Part shown: positions 33,614 to 43,539 of the stretch, piece by piece | How the letters are laid out: the number at the start of each line of letters is the position of its first letter | Numbering within the stretch: position 1 is the first letter of the stretch | Assembly: GCA_964409685.1 (NCBI GenBank) | Contig: CAYPEJ010000025.1 | Span: 1 to 64,000 of the forward strand | DNA: 64,000 bases | Reading direction: 5' to 3' | Origin: Clostridium_AI sp964409685 | GTDB lineage: Bacteria; Bacillota; Clostridia; Lachnospirales; Lachnospiraceae | Made by a program: the position numbers and the translations under genes | Notes under the pieces: generated by a model | The model's database searches: none | What the model was told of the DNA's origin: nothing | The model's input: only the letters and a program-made list of their open reading frames with translations

Positions 33614-36028
33614 CTATTCGATTCCGCGCTTAAAATGTCCTTTTGTATAGTCTTCCACAGAATCCATAATTTTTTCTCGATAAATGCCTCGCTTGATATA
33701 AAGTTTTAGGATATCCTTCATTTTTTTTGCTGATTCCATTGTAAAATCAAGACGAATCTGTCCCACACCTAGTTTTATAATTTCTTCTAAGTGCTCATAT
33801 AAATGAAGTGGTTTACCATTGTAAATTACATTATAGCAGCAAGAACAGAAATTCTTCCCAAAGAATGTGTTTCCTGTCTTATCAACAAAGCGGAAAAATC
33901 CTGTCTTATGTGTGCATCCAGCTGTATTTTTCACAACACACTGGGCGGACGTCATAAGAGGGGTATAACCGTACACAATCATATCAAATCCTCTAATATC
34001 TAACCCCTTTAATTCTTGGTGATTCAATTCTAGGGAAGCTGTAAAATCCGTCACTCCACGTTCCACCCAGAAGTGCTTTGCTTCTTGATTCATCACGTAC
34101 ATATTGTAATCTAGAATTACTTTCTTTTGGAACTGTAGTTCTTTTAAATATTCTAGTTCTTCTAGATTCTTTACAACTGCACCAGTAATCTTTGCATTTA
34201 ATAGTGCTATGCGTACTGGATGATTCTCTTTCATGTAAGAACGATAGGTTTTTTTACGGAAAATAGTTGGAAGAACGATATAGCATTCTTTTTCACTATC
34301 TTCTATCATGTTCATGATGGAATCTAACTGAGCCTCTAACATAGAGAAATGAATCATAATACGTGAAACCTCTGGTGTGTTCATTGTAACTTTTAACTGT
34401 TCTTCATTCATTACGCTTACCGTAAGTCCCAATGAATTCGTTTCTTGTACAATTTTCTCCTCTTCACTTCTTTCTACCCGTTCTCTCATAAAGGATTCTG
34501 CATAAGCTCTTTCTAACTGTTCAAATGCATTTCTTCTCAATTCATTTATTTTTCCTAATGGCATAAACCAATCCTCTGCAGAATCAATTTGTATAGATTC
34601 TAGATAAAATGGTGTATCTTTCGTTTTATCTAATTGCTTACGAATCTTATCTTCTGTGATTGGTTGTTTTTGAGCCACATCTGCAACCTCACCTAGTTCT
34701 GTAATGCTAATATCACCATAAGTTAGGTTAAGCACAACTGGTTCTCCTGCTTTTCCAAAGAAATAAGCGTGTACTGGCTCACGATTATCTTTTTCAATAA
34801 TGTCTTCTTGAATCCTTGTAAGCAAGGATTGATTTTTTGTTCGATATAATTTTTGTCCTTTTAAGACTTTTAAACCAAATTTAAAATTCGCTTCATATAG
34901 AGTTCCTTTTTTCACATCACTTTTTACTGTGAAGTCATAAACGGCATCTCCTTTTTCAGAACGAATTTCCAATACATCTTGTGCAAAAATATCATCCTGC
35001 AAGTCAATTACAGCACGATTTTTCACAACATTTTTTATAGTTCCGACTAAAACCCCACTATGGTTTGGTCTATCCATAGACATAAGTTTTTTTCCATTGT
35101 GTTCACGATAGTATCCTTCTGAAAAACCTCCACGATTGTATAAGTCCATTAAGTTTTTCATGTCTTGTTCTAAAATACCTGGATGTTTTTCCATGTATCG
35201 TTCGTATTCTTGGCGTCCTAATTTCAGGTATAAATCAACGTATTTTCGATATAAATGTGCAGTCATAGCCGCATATTCAGGACGTTTCATTCTTCCTTCA
35301 ATCTTAAAACTATCAATACCGCTTTCTACTAATTCTGGAATATCGTAGATGGTACACATATCTTTTGGACTTAGTAAAAATGCATTTTTACCGTTATATG
35401 CTTCACCATTGATCTCTTCCATGCGATACTGCATACGACAAGGTTGTGCACAACGTCCACGATTACCACTTCTACCACCAATCATACTACTCATCAGACA
35501 TTGTCCTGAGAAAGAATAACATAATGCACCATGTACGAAAGCTTCAATCTCTAAATCTGTATTTTCACGAATCTCTTTTACTTCGTCAAATTGTAACTCA
35601 CGAGAAGTAACTAATCTTGTTACCCCATACTCTTTTAATTGATTTGCTCCTTGTGCCATAGTTAATGTCATCTGCGTAGAAGCATGTATCTCTAAACCTG
35701 GAAATGTTCTTGAAACATAGGATAACACGCCGAAATCCTGCACAATAACGGCATCTAATCCATGCATGTAGAACGGAAGTAGATAATCATAGAGTTCTGA
35801 AAATTCCGCATCTTTTACCAATGTGTTAATGGTCAAATAGATTTTTTTGTGATGAAGATGTGCATATTCAATGGCACGAATCATATCTTCCTCACTTAGA
35901 TTATTGGCATATGCTCTGGCACCGAACTTCTGCCCTCCTATATATACAGCATCACAGCCGCCTTGAATTGCTGCAACAAGCCCTTCCATAGAACCTGCTG
36001 GTGCAAGAATCTCTATCTGTTTTGTCAT
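33614..36028 (-). CDS. peptidase U32 family protein (RlhA/TrhP-like)
   Basis: An 804-residue protein with the U32 catalytic core in the first 320 residues: LAPAGSMEGLVAAIQGGCDA at the start, then FVHGALCYSFSGQCLMSS, RCAQPCRMQYR and SPKDMCTIYDIPEL. A DUF3656-type C-terminal part follows, as in the long form of the family. Cys residues in the RGRCAQPCR block match the presumed Fe-S centre. E. coli relatives hydroxylate rRNA or tRNA cytidine/uridine (RlhA, TrhP) rather than acting as collagenases. AAAGGAT precedes the ATG. It is the first gene of a run with FtsW and the PBP. Confidence 0.9.
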   Translation of the reverse strand: MTKQIEILAPAGSMEGLVAAIQGGCDAVYIGGQKFGARAYANNLSEEDMIRAIEYAHLHHKKIYLTINTLVKDAEFSELYDYLLPFYMHGLDAVIVQDFGVLSYVSRTFPGLEIHASTQMTLTMAQGANQLKEYGVTRLVTSRELQFDEVKEIRENTDLEIEAFVHGALCYSFSGQCLMSSMIGGRSGNRGRCAQPCRMQYRMEEINGEAYNGKNAFLLSPKDMCTIYDIPELVESGIDSFKIEGRMKRPEYAAMTAHLYRKYVDLYLKLGRQEYERYMEKHPGILEQDMKNLMDLYNRGGFSEGYYREHNGKKLMSMDRPNHSGVLVGTIKNVVKNRAVIDLQDDIFAQDVLEIRSEKGDAVYDFTVKSDVKKGTLYEANFKFGLKVLKGQKLYRTKNQSLLTRIQEDIIEKDNREPVHAYFFGKAGEPVVLNLTYGDISITELGEVADVAQKQPITEDKIRKQLDKTKDTPFYLESIQIDSAEDWFMPLGKINELRRNAFEQLERAYAESFMRERVERSEEEKIVQETNSLGLTVSVMNEEQLKVTMNTPEVSRIMIHFSMLEAQLDSIMNMIEDSEKECYIVLPTIFRKKTYRSYMKENHPVRIALLNAKITGAVVKNLEELEYLKELQFQKKVILDYNMYVMNQEAKHFWVERGVTDFTASLELNHQELKGLDIRGFDMIVYGYTPLMTSAQCVVKNTAGCTHKTGFFRFVDKTGNTFFGKNFCSCCYNVIYNGKPLHLYEHLEEIIKLGVGQIRLDFTMESAKKMKDILKLYIKRGIYREKIMDSVEDYTKGHFKRGIE

Positions 36029-36097
36029 AATAAATCCTTTCTAGCCTGCTTTGTTTCTTTTTATTTTATTAAACTACTTGCATTTATTTAAATTAAA

Positions 36098-36130
36098 ACA
36101 CAAAAAGACTGCAATCATTGGCAGTCTTTT
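36098..36130 (-). terminator. terminator of zapA
   Basis: AAAAGACTGC and its complement form a 10-bp stem with an 8-nt loop, and touch the zapA stop codon. Confidence 0.75.
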
Positions 36131-36558
36131 CAACGTGTATTTTTCTTTCCTTTTGTATCTCGTGTTTTTTCTTGCTCTTCAAAACGCTCCAATTGACGTT
36201 TTGCTGCCTCATATGCTGGTCCAACTTCTTCTAAATCAGACTGTACTTTTCGTAACTGTTCTTTTAGTGCAATGTAATCATGTTTTAACCGATACAATTC
36301 ATCGTCTTTCTTCGAATTTTCTGTTTCTAATTCTATCGCTCTATCTTGCGCTTTAAAAAAGTCATCCACAATATTGATCTCCAACATAAAATTCTTCATG
36401 TCTCGATCTAAACTCTGGTATCCTTCTGTATTCTTACATTCAGCAATCTTATTATTCAGATATGCAGCTACCTTCTGCATATATTCTGAACTTTCATAAC
36501 CACAAATCACAAATTCCTTATTATTGATAACAACATGTGCATCATTCTTTGTACCCAT
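36130..36558 (-). CDS. zapA: cell division protein ZapA
   Basis: A 142-residue ZapA homologue, which bundles FtsZ filaments in the Z-ring. The N-terminal ZapA domain has VVINNKEFVICGYESSEYMQKVAAYLN-type sequence (given here only in part) and the helix DMKNFMLEINIVDDFF. The C-terminal half is a long coiled coil rich in Glu, Lys and Gln (about 75-135). An ATG at 36558 follows AAGGGG; a GTG two codons earlier is less likely. A promoter with perfect TATAAT lies at 36595-36623. Confidence 0.85.
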   Translation of the reverse strand: MGTKNDAHVVINNKEFVICGYESSEYMQKVAAYLNNKIAECKNTEGYQSLDRDMKNFMLEINIVDDFFKAQDRAIELETENSKKDDELYRLKHDYIALKEQLRKVQSDLEEVGPAYEAAKRQLERFEEQEKTRDTKGKKNTR

Positions 36559-36594
36559 ACTCACCGCCCCTTGCTGATGTGCATTAATACGATT

Positions 36595-36623
36595 ATTATA
36601 TCCTACTAAGCAAAAAACGGCAA
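36595..36623 (-). promoter_or_regulatory. promoter of zapA
   Basis: TTGCCG, 17 nt, perfect TATAAT on the minus strand, 37 nt before the zapA start and just behind ruvB. Confidence 0.6.
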
Positions 36624-36654
36624 GACAAAAATCGAATTAGCAAAACAAATGTCG

Positions 36655-37653
36655 TTACTTTGCTAATTCTAAACCAAAATGTTTATATGCTGTCTCTGTA
36701 AGCATTCGTCCTCTTGGTGTTCTCTGAATTAATCCATTTTGAATAAAATATGGTTCATATACATCTTCAAGTGTTCCTGCATCTTCTCCAACTGCCGCCG
36801 CTAAGGTATCCAATCCTACTGGACCACCACTGAATTTTTCATACATTGTCATTAAAATCTGACGATCCATGTTATCAAGACCTAACTTGTCTACTTCTAA
36901 TAAGTCTAAGGCAAAGTTGGCTACTTCTAAAGTAATCCTACCATCATATTTTACCTGTGCAAAATCACGTACACGCTTAAGTAAACGATTGGCAAGACGA
37001 GGGGTTCCTCTAGAACGTCTTGCAATCTCATAAGCTCCCTCTTCTTCAATTGCTACATTGAATACGCCTGCTGCACGCGTAATAATATCCACAAGTTCTT
37101 CTGGTGTATAAAATTCCAAACGATGTACTACACCAAAACGATCTCGTAATGGGGCAGTTAACATTCCTGCTCTTGTAGTAGCACCGACTAATGTAAACTT
37201 GGGTAAATCTAATCGAATAGAACGTGCTGACGCCCCTTTCCCGATTACAATATCAATCGCATAATCTTCCATCGCTGGGTATAATACTTCTTCTACTTGA
37301 CGATTCAAACGATGAATTTCATCAATAAATAGTAAATCTCCATCTTGAAGATTATTTAAAATCGCAGCCATCTCACCTGGCTTTTCTATGGCTGGGCCAG
37401 AAGTAATCTTCACATTAACATCCATCTCATTGGCAATAATCCCTGCTAATGTTGTCTTTCCCAAGCCTGGTGGTCCATAAAGAAGAACATGGTCCAACGC
37501 TTCATTTCTAGCTTTTGCTGCTTCTATATAAATCTTTAAATTATCTTTTATCTTAGATTGTCCAACGTAATCGGAGAGTAATTTCGGACGTAAGGAATTC
37601 TCTATCTTATAATCTTCTTCGATTAGTTCGGTTGTTATCATTCTCTTTTCCAT
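36655..37653 (-). CDS. ruvB: Holliday junction helicase RuvB
   Basis: A 332-residue AAA+ motor that drives Holliday junction migration together with RuvA. The N-terminus LRPKLLSDYVGQSKIKDNLK is typical, Walker A is LLYGPPGLGKTTLA, Walker B is LLFIDEIHRLN, and sensor 1 is TLVGATTRAGML. The winged helix at the C-terminus has GGPVGLDTLAAAVGE and RTPRGR. Length is standard. It lies 16 nt behind ruvA. Confidence 0.97.
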   Translation of the reverse strand: MEKRMITTELIEEDYKIENSLRPKLLSDYVGQSKIKDNLKIYIEAAKARNEALDHVLLYGPPGLGKTTLAGIIANEMDVNVKITSGPAIEKPGEMAAILNNLQDGDLLFIDEIHRLNRQVEEVLYPAMEDYAIDIVIGKGASARSIRLDLPKFTLVGATTRAGMLTAPLRDRFGVVHRLEFYTPEELVDIITRAAGVFNVAIEEEGAYEIARRSRGTPRLANRLLKRVRDFAQVKYDGRITLEVANFALDLLEVDKLGLDNMDRQILMTMYEKFSGGPVGLDTLAAAVGEDAGTLEDVYEPYFIQNGLIQRTPRGRMLTETAYKHFGLELAK

Positions 37654-37668
37654 AAAATCCAGCTCCTA

Positions 37669-38292
37669 TTAGAACAAATTAATATGCTTTAGCGCACTCT
37701 TCAACACAGTTTCAACATCTGTCTTACTTGTAATTTCAACTTGTCGAACTGCTTTTAATGCTTCTGTATTAGAGTAACCTAACGCAACTAAAGCGGCAAC
37801 TGCATCATTTTGAATCACTGCAATCTCATCTTTATCACCAATTCGCATGGCTTCCTCTGCATGTTTCATTCTTAATTCAAATGCATCTTCTAATTTTAAT
37901 TTATCTTTCAATTCTAGAATCAGCTTGCTTGCTGTCTTCGCACCGATACCTGGCGCTTTGGAGATGGCTTTTACATCATCTGACAAAATGGCAAATCGAA
38001 GGTCATCTGGACTAATAACCGATAGGATTCCTAACGCGCCTTTTGGACCAATTCCATTTACCGTAATTAAAAGTTTAAACACCTCTAAATCATCTTTTGA
38101 TAAAAATCCATACAGAAGCATAGCGTCTTCTCTTACATACAAATACGTATAAACTTTTACTTGTTCACCAATGGGAGGTAACTGAGAAAGGACGGACCCT
38201 GGGACTCTGACCTCATAACCTATCATGTTATTCTCCACTACAATTCCATTTTCATCATAATCCGTTAACTCACCTTTTATGTATGAAATCAT
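37669..38292 (-). CDS. ruvA: Holliday junction protein RuvA
   Basis: A 207-residue RuvA that forms the tetramer on four-way junctions and recruits RuvB. The OB-fold start is MISYIKGELTDYDENGIVVE, followed by a helix-hairpin-helix GIGPKGALGILS and a second GIGAKTASKLILELKDK. The flexible linker leads to a C-terminal domain with ALVALGYSNTEALKAV. The ATG at 38292 is preferred over the one two codons earlier, because GAGGT is at the right distance. A LexA-like operator lies upstream. Confidence 0.96.
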   Translation of the reverse strand: MISYIKGELTDYDENGIVVENNMIGYEVRVPGSVLSQLPPIGEQVKVYTYLYVREDAMLLYGFLSKDDLEVFKLLITVNGIGPKGALGILSVISPDDLRFAILSDDVKAISKAPGIGAKTASKLILELKDKLKLEDAFELRMKHAEEAMRIGDKDEIAVIQNDAVAALVALGYSNTEALKAVRQVEITSKTDVETVLKSALKHINLF

Positions 38293-38365
38293 ACTCATAC
38301 CTCACATTCTTTTCTTGATTCTATATCTAGTTTTTCATTTTAGCACAATCATAAGACAAACGCAA

Positions 38366-38390
38366 GTTCGATTATTCGAACATATGTATT
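38366..38390. promoter_or_regulatory. LexA-like operator between ruvAB and ydjM
   Basis: CGAACATATGTATT (38377-38390) resembles the Firmicute LexA box CGAACatatGTTCG, with one perfect half. It overlaps the perfect inverted repeat GTTCGATTATTCGAAC (38366-38381), so two CGAAC halves face a common control point. Both flanking genes belong to families under SOS control elsewhere. Confidence 0.55.
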
Positions 38391-38469
38391 GCTTTTTCAT
38401 TTTTAATCTGCTATGATAAATAATACCAAAACTTACATAGTTTGGTTTACTGCTAAGGAGGAATATTAA

Positions 38470-38871
38470 ATGAATTATAAAGCACACTTTACAGCCGGCG
38501 TAATCACCGGAGTCGGTGTTTCTATCGCTGCATATCATTTTCAATATCACCTTTCGCCTATCTTAATCACTGTTCCTGCCATTATCGGTTCTGTACTTCC
38601 TGATATTGATCATCCCAAAAGTTATCTCGGTCGTAGATTTCCCTTAATCTCAAAGATTGTGAATCGAGCTTTTGGACATCGTACCTTTACACATAGTTTA
38701 CTATTTTGTGTGTTGGTCAGTGTTGCACTTATGCAAACAAATACTTCTGTTGGAATCGGTACATTTTTCGGAATCCTGAGTCATATTCTACTGGATATCT
38801 TGACACCATTTTCAAAGGGCGTGTCATTATTTTATCCGATTAAGAAGAAAATCGGAATTTTCAGGTCTTAA
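38470..38871 (+). CDS. YdjM-like membrane-bound metal-dependent hydrolase
   Basis: A 133-residue membrane protein of the YdjM/LexA-regulated family (DUF457). Conserved metal-binding-type residues are in SVLPDIDHPKS, RAFGHRTFTHSLL and SHILLDILTPFSKGVSLFYP. AAGGAGG precedes the ATG. It is divergent from ruvAB and shares their putative operator, which agrees with SOS regulation reported for E. coli ydjM and its relatives. The enzymatic role is not established; weak similarity to phospholipase C-like membrane hydrolases is often noted. Confidence 0.85.
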   Translation: MNYKAHFTAGVITGVGVSIAAYHFQYHLSPILITVPAIIGSVLPDIDHPKSYLGRRFPLISKIVNRAFGHRTFTHSLLFCVLVSVALMQTNTSVGIGTFFGILSHILLDILTPFSKGVSLFYPIKKKIGIFRS

Positions 38872-38920
38872 TTTTAATAGTAATTTAAGTACTTAGATAA
38901 AAGATTCCATTTTTAAAATA

Positions 38921-38955
38921 GGAAATGCTAGTAATTCTACACTACTAGCATTTCC
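38921..38955. terminator. terminator between ydjM and polC
   Basis: A perfect 13-bp stem (GGAAATGCTAGTA with its complement) and a 9-nt loop between converging genes. Confidence 0.75.
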
Positions 38956-39000
38956 AAATGGTTAGTCTCTTATCATTATATTTTGGTTACATAATTTATT

Positions 39001-42000
39001 TTACGCACCCATAAAATCAAGAATTGACATCTGATTGGATAGCGGTATATCTCCTAAGATTCCTAGTTCACCCATTACGTCGGTAACTGTAGCACTTACT
39101 TTACAACGTTGCTTAAAATCATCTCGTGATAAGAATTTTCCATCTTTTACTGCTTCCACGATTGCTTCCGCCGCTTTATCTCCTAGACCGTCGATGGTAC
39201 TAAAGGAAGGCATTAATTTCCCGTCTACAATTTGGAACAAGTGGGCTTTTGCTGAGTATAAATCAATTGGTACAAATTCAAATCCTCTTGCGTACATTTC
39301 TTGAACGATACGCATATCTTTTAAAGTATCTTGCTCTTTCTTAGATAGTTCATTGGAACGTTTTTTGTAATCTGCAATATGAAACTCTAGTTTTTCTCTT
39401 CCAAGGCACATAAGTTCATAGTTGAATGCAGATGCACGAATACTAAAGTATGCGCAATAATAAGCCAGCGGATAATACACTTTAAAATATGCAATACGGA
39501 ACGCCATCATAACGTAAGCTACCGCATGGGCTTTTGGGAACATGTATTTAATCTTTTTACAGGACTCAATATACCATTCTTCCACGGAAGCTGCTCTCAT
39601 GGCATCTTCCCATTCTGGTTTCAATCCTTTCCCTTTACGTACACTTTCCATAATCGTAAACGCAAGACCATCTTCTACCCCTGTATGAATTAGGTAACTC
39701 ATAATATCATCACGAGTACAGATGGCAGTAGAAATGGTACAATCTCCTCTTGCAATGTAGTATTGGGCATTGTTAAGCCATACATCCGTTCCATGAGAAA
39801 GTCCAGAGATACGTACTAAGTCAGAAAAGGACTTAGGTTTTGTATCACGTAACATCTGCATAACGAAGTCGGTACCAAACTCTGGGATACCTAATGAACC
39901 AAGGTCACATCCACCTAAATCTTCTTTGGTGATACCTAAGGCACTCAAATTGTCAAATAACGATAATACTTTTTGGTCGTCCAAACGAATGGCTTTTGCA
40001 TCCACATGGGTCAAGTCTTCCAAAAGACGTATCATCGTCGGATCGTCGTGTCCCAGAATATCAAGTTTTAATAAGTTGTGGTCAATGGAGTGGTAATCAA
40101 AGTGCGTAGTAATTGTCTTAGTTGTCATATCGTTAGCTGGTCGCTGAACTGGTGTAAAGGAGTAAATGTCTTCACCTAACGGAAGAACAACAATACCTCC
40201 AGGATGCTGTCCTGTTGTTCGTCGAACACCTACACAACCTTGTGCGATTCGTTCAACCTCTGCTCGACGTTTGTGAATTTCACGTTCTTCGTTATATTTT
40301 AACACAAACCCATATGCTGTTTTCTCAGCCAGTGTACCAATAGTTCCCGCACGGAAGGTTTGCCCTTTTCCGAAGATAACTTCTGTGTAATCATGGGCTT
40401 TTGCCTGATACTCCCCAGAGAAGTTAAGGTCGATATCTGGTTCTTTATCTCCGTAGAAACCTAAGAATGTTTCGAACGGAATCTCGTGACCATCTTTATT
40501 AAGTGGCTGTCCACATACTGGACACAACTTATCTGGCATATCACATCCCGAACGACCTGCAAATGCTTTTACTTCTGGTGAATCAAAATCAGAATAATAG
40601 CAATTCGTACAGTAATAATGCGCTGGCAGTGGATTTACCTCCGTAATACCTGACATAGTTGCTGCAAAAGAAGAACCTACAGAACCACGAGAACCTACTA
40701 AATATCCATCCTCGTTGGATTTCCAAACTAGTTTCTGAGCGATAATATACATAACGGCAAATCCATTACCAATGATAGAATTTAGTTCTTTTTCTAATCG
40801 TTCTGATACTTGCTTTGGCAGATTCGGACCGTACATGGATGTTGCTTTTCGATAGCAGATATCACGTAAATCTTGGTCAGAGTTTGCGATAACAGGAGGA
40901 CATTTATCCGGTCGAACTGGTGAGATTTTATCCACCATATCGGCAATTTTATTGGTATTATCAATTACGATTTCCTCTGCTTTTTCTCTTCCAAGGTACA
41001 TAAATTCTTGCACCATTTCTTCCGTAGTTCGAAGATATAACGGTGGTTGATTATCGGCATCTTTAAACCCTTTTCCAGCCATAATAATTCGACGAAATAC
41101 TTCATCTTCTGGATCTAGGAAGTGAACGTCGCAAGTACCAACAACTAATTTATTATACTCATCCGCTAATGCAATAATTCGCTTATTGATGGCAATCAAA
41201 TCATCTTGAGACTTAATATCAAACTTGTCATCTTCAATCATAAATTGGTTATTGCCAAGTGGCTGTATTTCAAAATAATCATAGAATCTTGCCAAACGGT
41301 CGATGTCTTCTTGTGGACGTTCTCGCAATATGGCTTGATACAACTCACCTGCTTCACATGCACTTCCTAAAATAAGACCTTCTCGGTTTTCTTGTAATAC
41401 ACTCTTTGGTATTCTAGGTCGTCTTTGATAATAGTCAATATGAGATTGTGATACAAGTTTATATAAATTAACACGTCCTGTGTCATTCTTAGCCAAAATA
41501 ATTGCATGATAAGTTGGAAGTTTCTTAATCATCTCAGGGGTCATGACATTCATAGCTTCTAGACCGTCTAATGTTCGAACTTCCTTTTCATCTAACATTT
41601 CAATAAATTTTACGAAGATTTCTGCAGTTGCACCTGCATCGTCTACGGCTCTATGGTGACTTTCTAGATTTACACCTAATTCTTTTGCAATAATATTTAA
41701 CTTAAATCTACTTAAATGAGGCAATAGAAGTCTTGCCATACCTACTGTATCAATTACTGTAAAATCAGTGCTAATGCCCAAAAACTCTGCTTTCTTTGTG
41801 ATAAATCCAACATCGAAGGAAGCATTGTGAGCTACTAGGATAGAATCTTTACAAAACTCAAAAAACTCTGGAAGAATGACATCTATCTTTGGAGAATCCA
41901 TTACCATTTCATCTGTGATACTGGTAAGTTGAGTAATATGATACGGAATTGGAACATCTGGATTCACAAATGTACTATATTTATCTACAATCTTACCATC

Positions 42001-43365
42001 TACAACTTTTACGGCACCAATTTCAATAATCTGGTCATTTACTGGACCAAAGCCTGTGGTTTCGATATCAAATACAACACACGGATCGTGTAGGGATTGT
42101 CCTTTTACATTTTCACAGATTCGTTGCAAATCATCTACCAAATATGCTTCCATACCATAGATAATCTTGAAATCGTCATCTTTCTTTATGGAGTGGCTGG
42201 CTTCTGTAAATGCCTGTACAACACCATGGTCTGTAATCGCGATAGCTGGGTGTCCCCAACTCTTTGCACGATTAATTAAGTCTTTTACGCTAACTACGGC
42301 ATCCATATCACTCATTAATGTATGGGCATGTAACTCTACTCTCTTTCTTGGACTTTCGTCTTTACGTGTAACGGTAAAGTCTTCAATTGTCTTGATACCA
42401 ACGATGGAACTGATGGATATTTCCTTATCGTAGCGGTCGAGTAATGCCATACCTTTTAAGCGAAGGAAACTTCCCTTTTTAATCTTGCCTGTTACATCAT
42501 CCACTTGTTCATTTTTCAAGAATATTTTACATGTGATAGTATCAGTAAAGTCTGTCAAACCAAAAATAAACAAAGTTTTTTCATTACGAAGTTCTCTCGC
42601 TTCTGTACTGATAACTTTACCTTTTACGACAACTTCACCGATTTCATCTTGAATCTCGTAGATATCCATAGAGTCTCCATCAAAGTTTCGCCCATAGATA
42701 ACACTTGGATCTTCAGGCAACTTGTGTTTTGGCTTGTACTCGTAAGCCGGTTTCTTTGGTTCTTCTTTCTTTGGCGGTTCCTTTTTCTCTACTTCTTGGT
42801 CTTGTTTCGGAACAGTTTTGTGTTTTGGTCTAGCCATAAACACCTCTTCCTCTTCGACTTCCTTCTTCTTAGGTTCAACATAGTCAAAAATAACAGAAAC
42901 AGAAAAAGAAAAGCGGTCATGATAAATTTCATCCAACTTTTCTTTTATATGTGCTACTTGCTTTCGCGCCATAAAGGTATCTTCCACTGTAATCTTTACC
43001 GTGTCAGGAGTAAACGAAAACTCTGCTTGCTTTAGTACATTGTAATATAAAATACTGTCTTCTCTTAATTCAGCTAAAATGCTATCAAAATACATCGGCA
43101 TAATCTTTTCAGGATTATACTGCGAAGATAACTGATAGGATTCAATCAATTGTACGGAACGTACTGCTTTCCCAAGGAGTTGTATTCTTAATTCATACTC
43201 TACCTTTCTTCGCACATCATACGTAAGAAGATGGTCACTTTCAATGAATATTTTAACTGAACATGTGGATTTGCTCATTAATACTCTCTTGACATCAACC
43301 GTCTGAAATAGCTCACGAATATCTTTTTTTACTTGTAATTGGTCAAAAGCATCAAAAAAAAGCAT
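39001..43365 (-). CDS. polC: DNA polymerase III PolC-type alpha subunit
   Basis: A 1454-residue replicative polymerase with built-in proofreading, as in Gram-positive bacteria. Domains in order: N-terminal domains (1-235), OB domain (about 235-335, VVVKGKVISTEARELR), PHP domain (about 345-420, RVELHAHTLMSDMDAVVS), DnaQ-type exonuclease inserted in the PHP (about 430-600, VVFDIETTGFGPVNDQ with DxE and later HNASFD), then the rest of PHP and the polymerase palm and fingers with GSRGSVGSSFAATM and PDIDLNFSGEYQ. A zinc-binding CPVCGQ segment is present. The ATG at 43365 follows AAAGGGTGG; a GTG three codons earlier is the alternative. Separate from the ispG cluster by a terminator. Confidence 0.97.
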   Translation of the reverse strand: MLFFDAFDQLQVKKDIRELFQTVDVKRVLMSKSTCSVKIFIESDHLLTYDVRRKVEYELRIQLLGKAVRSVQLIESYQLSSQYNPEKIMPMYFDSILAELREDSILYYNVLKQAEFSFTPDTVKITVEDTFMARKQVAHIKEKLDEIYHDRFSFSVSVIFDYVEPKKKEVEEEEVFMARPKHKTVPKQDQEVEKKEPPKKEEPKKPAYEYKPKHKLPEDPSVIYGRNFDGDSMDIYEIQDEIGEVVVKGKVISTEARELRNEKTLFIFGLTDFTDTITCKIFLKNEQVDDVTGKIKKGSFLRLKGMALLDRYDKEISISSIVGIKTIEDFTVTRKDESPRKRVELHAHTLMSDMDAVVSVKDLINRAKSWGHPAIAITDHGVVQAFTEASHSIKKDDDFKIIYGMEAYLVDDLQRICENVKGQSLHDPCVVFDIETTGFGPVNDQIIEIGAVKVVDGKIVDKYSTFVNPDVPIPYHITQLTSITDEMVMDSPKIDVILPEFFEFCKDSILVAHNASFDVGFITKKAEFLGISTDFTVIDTVGMARLLLPHLSRFKLNIIAKELGVNLESHHRAVDDAGATAEIFVKFIEMLDEKEVRTLDGLEAMNVMTPEMIKKLPTYHAIILAKNDTGRVNLYKLVSQSHIDYYQRRPRIPKSVLQENREGLILGSACEAGELYQAILRERPQEDIDRLARFYDYFEIQPLGNNQFMIEDDKFDIKSQDDLIAINKRIIALADEYNKLVVGTCDVHFLDPEDEVFRRIIMAGKGFKDADNQPPLYLRTTEEMVQEFMYLGREKAEEIVIDNTNKIADMVDKISPVRPDKCPPVIANSDQDLRDICYRKATSMYGPNLPKQVSERLEKELNSIIGNGFAVMYIIAQKLVWKSNEDGYLVGSRGSVGSSFAATMSGITEVNPLPAHYYCTNCYYSDFDSPEVKAFAGRSGCDMPDKLCPVCGQPLNKDGHEIPFETFLGFYGDKEPDIDLNFSGEYQAKAHDYTEVIFGKGQTFRAGTIGTLAEKTAYGFVLKYNEEREIHKRRAEVERIAQGCVGVRRTTGQHPGGIVVLPLGEDIYSFTPVQRPANDMTTKTITTHFDYHSIDHNLLKLDILGHDDPTMIRLLEDLTHVDAKAIRLDDQKVLSLFDNLSALGITKEDLGGCDLGSLGIPEFGTDFVMQMLRDTKPKSFSDLVRISGLSHGTDVWLNNAQYYIARGDCTISTAICTRDDIMSYLIHTGVEDGLAFTIMESVRKGKGLKPEWEDAMRAASVEEWYIESCKKIKYMFPKAHAVAYVMMAFRIAYFKVYYPLAYYCAYFSIRASAFNYELMCLGREKLEFHIADYKKRSNELSKKEQDTLKDMRIVQEMYARGFEFVPIDLYSAKAHLFQIVDGKLMPSFSTIDGLGDKAAEAIVEAVKDGKFLSRDDFKQRCKVSATVTDVMGELGILGDIPLSNQMSILDFMGA

Positions 43366-43435
43366 GATATCCACCCTTTCTTAATAAAAATTTTACATGA
43401 TACCTATCGTATTCTAAACTCTTTCACAATACAAT

Positions 43436-43474
43436 GGAAAAGTTATGGGAACCCCATATGGAATTCCCACAACT
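43436..43474 (-). terminator. terminator of the pyrH-ispG cluster
   Basis: A long imperfect palindrome (43441-43474) with centre CCATATGG and TTCCCA-type arms, followed on the minus strand by TTTT. It lies between ispG and polC. Confidence 0.7.
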
Positions 43475-43539
43475 TAATATTTATGTTTGACATGGTATTT
43501 ATTTTAGTTTGCTCATAGATTACTTAAAATCGTTCACTA

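Noticed and set aside
42505..43035. 176-codon plus-strand open frame rich in Phe and Leu
   Set aside because: Antisense shadow of polC; composition is that of reversed Lys/Glu-rich coding sequence.
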